The notes beneath the pieces were generated by a model that was not told the DNA's origin, did not search any database, and saw nothing but the letters and a program-made list of their open reading frames with translations. 10,469 nucleotides of DNA, taken from the NCBI GenBank assembly GCA_002869465.1, contig PKSW01000072.1:1-10469 (forward strand). The letters run 5' to 3'. The first letter of the stretch is position 1, and each line of letters opens with the position of its first letter. Shown in pieces: positions 7,701-10,469 of this stretch. Made by a program: the position numbers and the translations under genes. This stretch comes from Marinilabiliales bacterium. Its GTDB lineage: Bacteria; Bacteroidota; Bacteroidia; Bacteroidales; F082.

Positions 7701-8918
7701 GAAATTCAGGATGAAATTATTTGGAATAACCGGCTGGCACTTAAAAGCCAACTGATCGAAGAGATCAAGCGGAAACAAAAGCATGACCTCACATTGCGTT
7801 TTGAGAACCCGAAAGTGATGCTCAGATCATTAGCAAAACTCAGTGAAAAAGCGCTTATTTTCGGTTTTGCAAGAAGATTTGCCACCTACAAAAGGGCACA
7901 CCTTCTGTTTACGAATCTTGAAAGACTTTCAGCCATTGTAAATAACGAACATCAACCTGTCATCTTTCTTTTTGCCGGAAAAGCGCATCCCAATGATAAA
8001 GCAGGACAGGATTTGATCAAGCGGATCATTGAAATTTCGAGAATGCCTGAGTTTATCGGGAAAGTCATATTCCTGCAGGATTATGATATGACTGGTGGAA
8101 AACTAATGACGAGTTGTGTTGATGTATGGTTGAATACACCTACACGCCCGCTGGAAGCATCTGGCACGAGCGGAGAAAAAGCGGTAATGAATGGCGTTAT
8201 GAACTTTAGTGTGCTCGACGGCTGGTGGGCCGAGGGTTATCAACCCGGCGCTGGATGGGCCATTGAAGAAAAAAGATCATTCTATAACCAGCAATTGCAG
8301 GATGAACTGGATGCCGAGATCATTCTCAATATGCTGGAGCAGGAAATTGTACCTATGTATTACAACCAGGATGAAAAGGGTATTCCAGGGGAATGGATCA
8401 ATCACATTAAAAATACTATCGCCAGGATAGCGCCCCATTTTACCATGCAACGCATGCTGAACGACTATTATAGCAACTTCTACAGTAAATTATTTGAAAC
8501 CGGCACCCGAATGACTGCTAACAGCTATAAACATGCACGTGACCTGGTTCAGTGGAAAGAAAAAATTAAGCAGGCTTGGGATCACATTAATGTTGAATCG
8601 TTGCAGGTACCCGATTCCAACAAAGGCTTTATCAAGTTTGGAGAACAGTTCTCTTCTGAGATCATTCTAAGTATTCCCGACCTCGACATCAAAGATATTG
8701 GTGTTGAAATCCTGATGGGTAATAAAACAAACGGGGATGTGAAGAAGATTGATTTCAAAATGGAATTGGAGCCCGTGGAATTTAAAGATGGAAAAGCCAA
8801 ATATACTTGCGAATTCCCACTAAAGAATGCTGGTGTTCACGATTATTCATTCCGGATTTTTCCAAAACATCCAGATTTGATATACCGCATGGATTTTCCA
8901 TTGGTAAAATGGGTATAG
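4716..8918 (+). CDS. Glycogen synthase (GT3) - alpha-glucan phosphorylase (GT35) fusion protein
   Basis: This 1400-residue cytoplasmic bifunctional protein carries a synthase and a phosphorylase. Residues 1 to about 535 are a eukaryote-type GT3 glycogen synthase: NKIGGIYTV (16-24, the KxGG donor-binding motif), HFHEWMTGTG (156-165), TTHATVLGR (181-189), SGRYEYRNKG (304-313) and E-x7-E with Glu427 and Glu435 in YEPWGYTPLE. After a linker (about 536-565) comes a DUF3417-like segment (about 566-650, with NLWWSWN). The phosphorylase follows: SGGLGILAGD (673-682), HLNEGHSAF (821-829), TTHTPVPAGHD (860-870), ARRFATYKR with Arg1054 and Lys1059 in the phosphate/PLP site, and EASGTSGEK with the PLP-binding Lys1155. 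The last 100 residues are a beta-rich tail usual in this phosphorylase class. The synthase uses a sugar nucleotide to extend alpha-1,4-glucan; the phosphorylase releases glucose-1-phosphate. No frameshift or stop separates the halves, and all key residues are present. The donor nucleotide is not determinable, and eukaryotic C-terminal phosphorylation and arginine-cluster control regions appear absent. Confidence 0.94.
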   Translation: MRRPDYIFETSWEICNKIGGIYTVLSTKATCVLEQYKDNYLLIGPDVWKGTTDNPDFLEDESLFPDWKVNALQEGLKIRTGRWNIEGTPMVVLVDFSYLLARKDEIFAKFWETYQLDSIHGAWDYVEPALFGYTAGQVIRSFSKFYLEETNNIIAHFHEWMTGTGVLYLKSRTPYISTVFTTHATVLGRSISGVGLPLYSKLEEYDPKYAASDFKVISKHSLESTAAREADILTTVSGITARECRHFLGRDPEVITTNGFEEEFVPKGKTFNKKREKAREIAIETATTITGKTYADDTLLVITSGRYEYRNKGLDLFIKALGSLNKAQDYKRDIIAYITIPADQRGPTDVFRGKEKRSNYLTHKLNHFENDTILNEIIYQGITNKVEDNVHVIFVPAYLNGNDGVINLSYYDFLIGHDLSVFPSYYEPWGYTPLESIAFKIPTITTVVAGFGDWVKNNFNLKTPSVTVIKRTESNDADAIKEIARIIKEFKGTGYVNAARDETVTIFKEALWKSFVYRYFESWDMAIEMAEKRKTILPKIPKISVRKVEAKITPDRPEWKKIIVEPPLATSQHPLKEMAFNLWWSWNTEAIELFESIAPERWRKFEYNPVHLLESLSLDEIDRLAADKDFNQRIEKVYSQFKAYMAEADNKPKEQIAYFSMEYGLHASLQIYSGGLGILAGDYLKQASDSNKNLMAIGLLYRQGYFKQSLSILGDQISEYKPQKFTQLPLIPVRDKNGEWVKVKIAMPGRAVTAKAWKVNVGRIPLYLLDTDITENNIEDRTITNQLYGGDNEHRLKQEMVLGLGGIQLIKSLVETPDVYHLNEGHSAFSSLERIRILMEKEGFNFETAVEVVKSATLFTTHTPVPAGHDSFEEHLMRAYMPHYSEYFKISWEEFIGLGRFNPINQQEKFSMSVLALKLAQQVNGVSQIHGRVSQEMFQSLYPGYYTDEIHIGYVTNGVHYYTWTDKIWQQLYKNTFGNDFVHDQPDASRWEKIYEIQDEIIWNNRLALKSQLIEEIKRKQKHDLTLRFENPKVMLRSLAKLSEKALIFGFARRFATYKRAHLLFTNLERLSAIVNNEHQPVIFLFAGKAHPNDKAGQDLIKRIIEISRMPEFIGKVIFLQDYDMTGGKLMTSCVDVWLNTPTRPLEASGTSGEKAVMNGVMNFSVLDGWWAEGYQPGAGWAIEEKRSFYNQQLQDELDAEIILNMLEQEIVPMYYNQDEKGIPGEWINHIKNTIARIAPHFTMQRMLNDYYSNFYSKLFETGTRMTANSYKHARDLVQWKEKIKQAWDHINVESLQVPDSNKGFIKFGEQFSSEIILSIPDLDIKDIGVEILMGNKTNGDVKKIDFKMELEPVEFKDGKAKYTCEFPLKNAGVHDYSFRIFPKHPDLIYRMDFPLVKWV

Positions 8919-8953
8919 TGAATTATGGATGTAGAATGATGGGGTATGAATTA
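8919..8953. repeat. Degenerate 7-base tandem repeat after the fusion gene
   Basis: Five adjacent heptamers begin immediately after the stop codon: TGAATTA, TGGATGT, AGAATGA, TGGGGTA, TGAATTA (consensus roughly TGRATKA). The first and last units are identical and exactly 28 bases apart. The periodicity fades after 8953. The pattern is weak alone, but is supported by two other 7-base-period stretches around fabG. The remaining 8954-9008 holds no recognisable gene or signal. Confidence 0.45.
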
Positions 8954-9008
8954 CGTATGGCTGATGAATGGCTAACAATAAATGAAGTGGAACAAATTAA
9001 ACCCTTAA

Positions 9009-9036
9009 ACTTTGAACTTTGAGTTTTGAACTTTGA
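9009..9036. repeat. Tandem heptamer repeat, unit ACTTTGA (four copies)
   Basis: The units are ACTTTGA (9009-9015), ACTTTGA (9016-9022), GTTTTGA (9023-9029) and ACTTTGA (9030-9036); three are perfect and one has two changes. A fold-back arm pair overlaps it: TTTGAGTT at 9018-9025 and AACTCAAA at 9036-9043, ten bases apart. Short TTTGAAC-type repeats are, from general experience, common in Bacteroidota intergenic DNA. It lies just upstream of the fabG promoter, so copy-number change could alter the promoter neighbourhood; that effect is inference. Confidence 0.8.
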
Positions 9037-9065
9037 ACTCAAACTTTACAAAATGTTTATATTTG
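9032..9065 (+). promoter_or_regulatory. Probable Bacteroidota-type promoter of fabG
   Basis: TATATTTG at 9058-9065 matches the Bacteroidota -7 element TAnnTTTG exactly. A TTTG at 9032-9035 could serve as the -33 element, although the 22-base gap is slightly long. Transcription would start near 9071, leaving a leader of about 14 bases before the ATG at 9085. The putative -33 box lies within the last ACTTTGA repeat unit. The leader has no Shine-Dalgarno sequence, as expected for the phylum. Confidence 0.5.
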
Positions 9066-9084
9066 ATCCTTTAAAATTAAGCAT

Positions 9085-9831
9085 ATGAAATTATTAGAAG
9101 GTAAAGTCGCTTTAATAACCGGTGCAGCAAGGGGTATCGGTAAGGCTATCGCTATAAAATTTGCAAATGAGGGCGCCCACGTGGCTTTTACCGATTTGAA
9201 CTACGATGACAACATGAAAGCCACTGAAGATGAGTTAAATTCGCTTGGCATCAAAGCCAAAGGATATGCTTCCAATGCAGCTTCGTTTGAAGACAGTGAG
9301 AAACTGATCGAAAATGTAACCAGCGATTTTGAAAAGATCGATATTTTAGTCAATAATGCTGGCATTACACGTGACAACCTACTGATGCGCATGCAAGAAT
9401 CGGATTGGGACATCGTGATGACAGTTAATCTCAAATCTGTTTTCAACCTGACCAAAGCAGTGCAGCGTGTCATGATGAAGCAACGTTATGGTTCCATCAT
9501 AAATATGAGTTCGGTTGTTGGCGTTGAAGGCAATGCAGGACAATCAAATTATTCAGCCTCGAAAGCCGGGATGATCGGATTTACAAAATCCATAGCCCAG
9601 GAACTAGGCTCCAGGAATATCCGTTGTAATGCCATTGCACCCGGTTTTATTGAAACAGAAATGACCCATCAACTAAAAGAAGATGTGCGCGACGCATGGA
9701 TAAAGACTATTCCACTGCGCCGTTCAGGGAAGCCTGAAGATGTAGCTGATGTAGTTACATTCCTCGCTTCTGATCTTTCATCATACGTTACCGGGCAGGT
9801 AATTAATGTTTGCGGAGGTATGAGTACCTGA
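9085..9831 (+). CDS. fabG: 3-oxoacyl-[acyl-carrier-protein] reductase FabG
   Basis: This is a short-chain dehydrogenase/reductase of 248 residues (E. coli FabG is 244). It performs the NADPH-dependent reduction of 3-oxoacyl-ACP to 3-hydroxyacyl-ACP in type II fatty acid synthesis in the cytoplasm. The Rossmann glycine motif TGAARGIG is at 12-19 and NNAG at 90-93. The catalytic tetrad is Asn115, Ser143, Tyr156 and Lys160 (Y-S-A-S-K), with Ser to Tyr spacing of 13 as in E. coli. The APGFIETEM loop follows the active site, and the C-terminus ends in the usual VTGQVINVCGG pattern. It has its own likely promoter, so it is probably not part of the glycogen operon. The convergent neighbour plsY also acts in lipid synthesis. 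SDR enzymes are easily misassigned, but length and motifs fit FabG closely. Confidence 0.93.
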   Translation: MKLLEGKVALITGAARGIGKAIAIKFANEGAHVAFTDLNYDDNMKATEDELNSLGIKAKGYASNAASFEDSEKLIENVTSDFEKIDILVNNAGITRDNLLMRMQESDWDIVMTVNLKSVFNLTKAVQRVMMKQRYGSIINMSSVVGVEGNAGQSNYSASKAGMIGFTKSIAQELGSRNIRCNAIAPGFIETEMTHQLKEDVRDAWIKTIPLRRSGKPEDVADVVTFLASDLSSYVTGQVINVCGGMST

Positions 9832-9859
9832 TGGTGATTGGTATTTGGTTTATGGTTGT
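9832..9859. repeat. Degenerate 7-base tandem repeat, unit TGGTNNN (four copies)
   Basis: Directly after the fabG stop the sequence reads TGGTGAT, TGGTATT, TGGTTTA, TGGTTGT: four heptamers sharing TGGT in register. The rest of the convergent gap (9860-9956) is A/T-rich. It contains a T5 run on the plus strand near 9896 and a T7 run on the minus strand near 9915, but no convincing stem precedes either, so no terminator is called. Confidence 0.6.
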
Positions 9860-9956
9860 TAATAGTCAATGTTACATCAATTGCAGACTGTAGACTTTTT
9901 AATTGGTTTAATTCAAAAAAATATCACCCTCTCACCTATTTACAATTTCACATCCT

Positions 9957-10469
9957 TTAACTTCTCCTCTTCTTCCAGATCCTAAATCGGTTTTCTTCTC
10001 CTTTAATGAGTCGTTTCATATTTTTCCTATGCGTCCAAAGCACAAAAAGTGCAGCCGCAATGGACAAGACAATCAAACCCGGATTTTCCTGATGCGTGTA
10101 AAAAATGACAACAAACGGAAAGCTGAAAGCACCCAATATGGATGCCAATGAAACATACCCGGTAGATAAAAGTACGATAACAAATATGCCAACAGGAAAC
10201 CACACAGCTATGGGATAAAGGGCTATTCCGACACCCAGCAGAGTTCCGACACCCTTACCACCTCTGAACCCGGCAAAAACCGGCAAGGCATGCCCAATAA
10301 CCGCTATAAAACCGGCTATTATCTGAAAATAAACCTGTATTTCATTTGTCAGGCTATCCGGCACAAAAAATGGCATCAGGAAAACCGCTAAATATCCTTT
10401 AAGTACATCAACTATGATCACCGGAATACCGGCCTTAATTCCTAAAATCCGGATGGTATTGGTTGCTCC
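9957..10469 (-). CDS. plsY: Acyl-phosphate:glycerol-3-phosphate acyltransferase PlsY, N-terminus beyond window
   Basis: PlsY is an integral inner-membrane enzyme that transfers an acyl group from acyl-phosphate to glycerol-3-phosphate, giving lysophosphatidic acid, the first committed step of bacterial phospholipid synthesis. The minus-strand frame is open to the window edge (170 codons plus stop). Reading starts at GATNTIRILG, which is the end of the family's first motif GSxNxGATNxxR, so about 40 residues of a roughly 200-residue protein are missing. The GTG at 10421 is internal, not the start. The second motif, GHALPVFAGFRGGKGVGT, includes the glycine-rich phosphate-binding loop. Several hydrophobic segments alternate with short loops, and the protein ends in a basic tail (KKRRS). 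It converges with fabG. Confidence 0.93.
   Translation of the reverse strand, partial: GATNTIRILGIKAGIPVIIVDVLKGYLAVFLMPFFVPDSLTNEIQVYFQIIAGFIAVIGHALPVFAGFRGGKGVGTLLGVGIALYPIAVWFPVGIFVIVLLSTGYVSLASILGAFSFPFVVIFYTHQENPGLIVLSIAAALFVLWTHRKNMKRLIKGEENRFRIWKKRRS

Noticed and set aside
8175..8180. Glu instead of the common Met before the PLP lysine (SGEK versus SGMK) as a sign of a dead phosphorylase
   Set aside because: The PLP lysine itself and the phosphate-site Arg/Lys are present, and variation at this neighbour is not known to me to abolish activity.
8807..9022. Possible small gene of 71 codons overlapping the end of the fusion gene
   Set aside because: Half of it lies out of frame inside the phosphorylase C-terminus and the rest runs through degenerate repeats. 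No motif or start signal supports it.
9816..9829. AGGTA-TGAG-TACCT hairpin at the end of fabG as a terminator
   Set aside because: The stem is only five bases, lies inside the coding end, and no T-run follows.
9890..9925. T5 run (plus) and T7 run (minus) in the convergent fabG-plsY gap as a bidirectional terminator
   Set aside because: No stable stem can be drawn directly before either run; the region is merely A/T-rich.

Overview
The window looks like chromosomal DNA from a Bacteroidota bacterium, probably a Bacteroidales-type lineage. Four things point there: moderately AT-rich genes, no Shine-Dalgarno sequence in front of any start (A/T-rich leaders instead), a Bacteroidota-type promoter match (TAnnTTTG) before fabG, and protein families whose closest remembered relatives are in Bacteroides and kin. 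No database search was possible, so the taxonomy is inference.

Bases 1-8918 are a plus-strand glycogen / alpha-glucan cluster of four genes. They are a 5'-truncated GH133-type glycogen debranching enzyme (1-1719), a GT4 glycosyltransferase that overlaps it by four bases (ATGA, 1716-3002), a GH57 alpha-glucan-active enzyme (3051-4628), and a 1400-residue protein (4716-8918). The last joins a eukaryote-type glycogen synthase (GT3) to an alpha-glucan phosphorylase (GT35). Together they could elongate, reshape, debranch and phosphorolyse an intracellular alpha-1,4/1,6-glucan. No glgC (sugar-nucleotide supply) and no GH13 branching enzyme is present in the window. A 12-bp perfect inverted repeat lies in the gap before the fusion gene.

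Bases 8919-9084 and 9832-9956 flank fabG (9085-9831, 3-oxoacyl-ACP reductase). Both gaps contain short degenerate tandem repeats with a 7-base period, with three different consensus units. A likely fabG promoter sits at the end of the first gap. From 9957 to the window end, a minus-strand plsY (acyl-phosphate:glycerol-3-phosphate acyltransferase), missing its N-terminus, converges on fabG. No intergenic stretch exceeds about 170 bases, and no tRNA, rRNA, CRISPR array or insertion sequence was seen.

The most unusual observation is at the C-terminus of the GH57 protein. After a lysine-rich helical linker, residues about 439-525 resemble the C-terminal torque-generating domain of the flagellar switch protein FliG, including several of its charged positions. 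This occurs inside a glycogen-metabolism gene with no flagellar gene nearby. The second is the fusion of a glucan-building and a glucan-degrading enzyme in one polypeptide.
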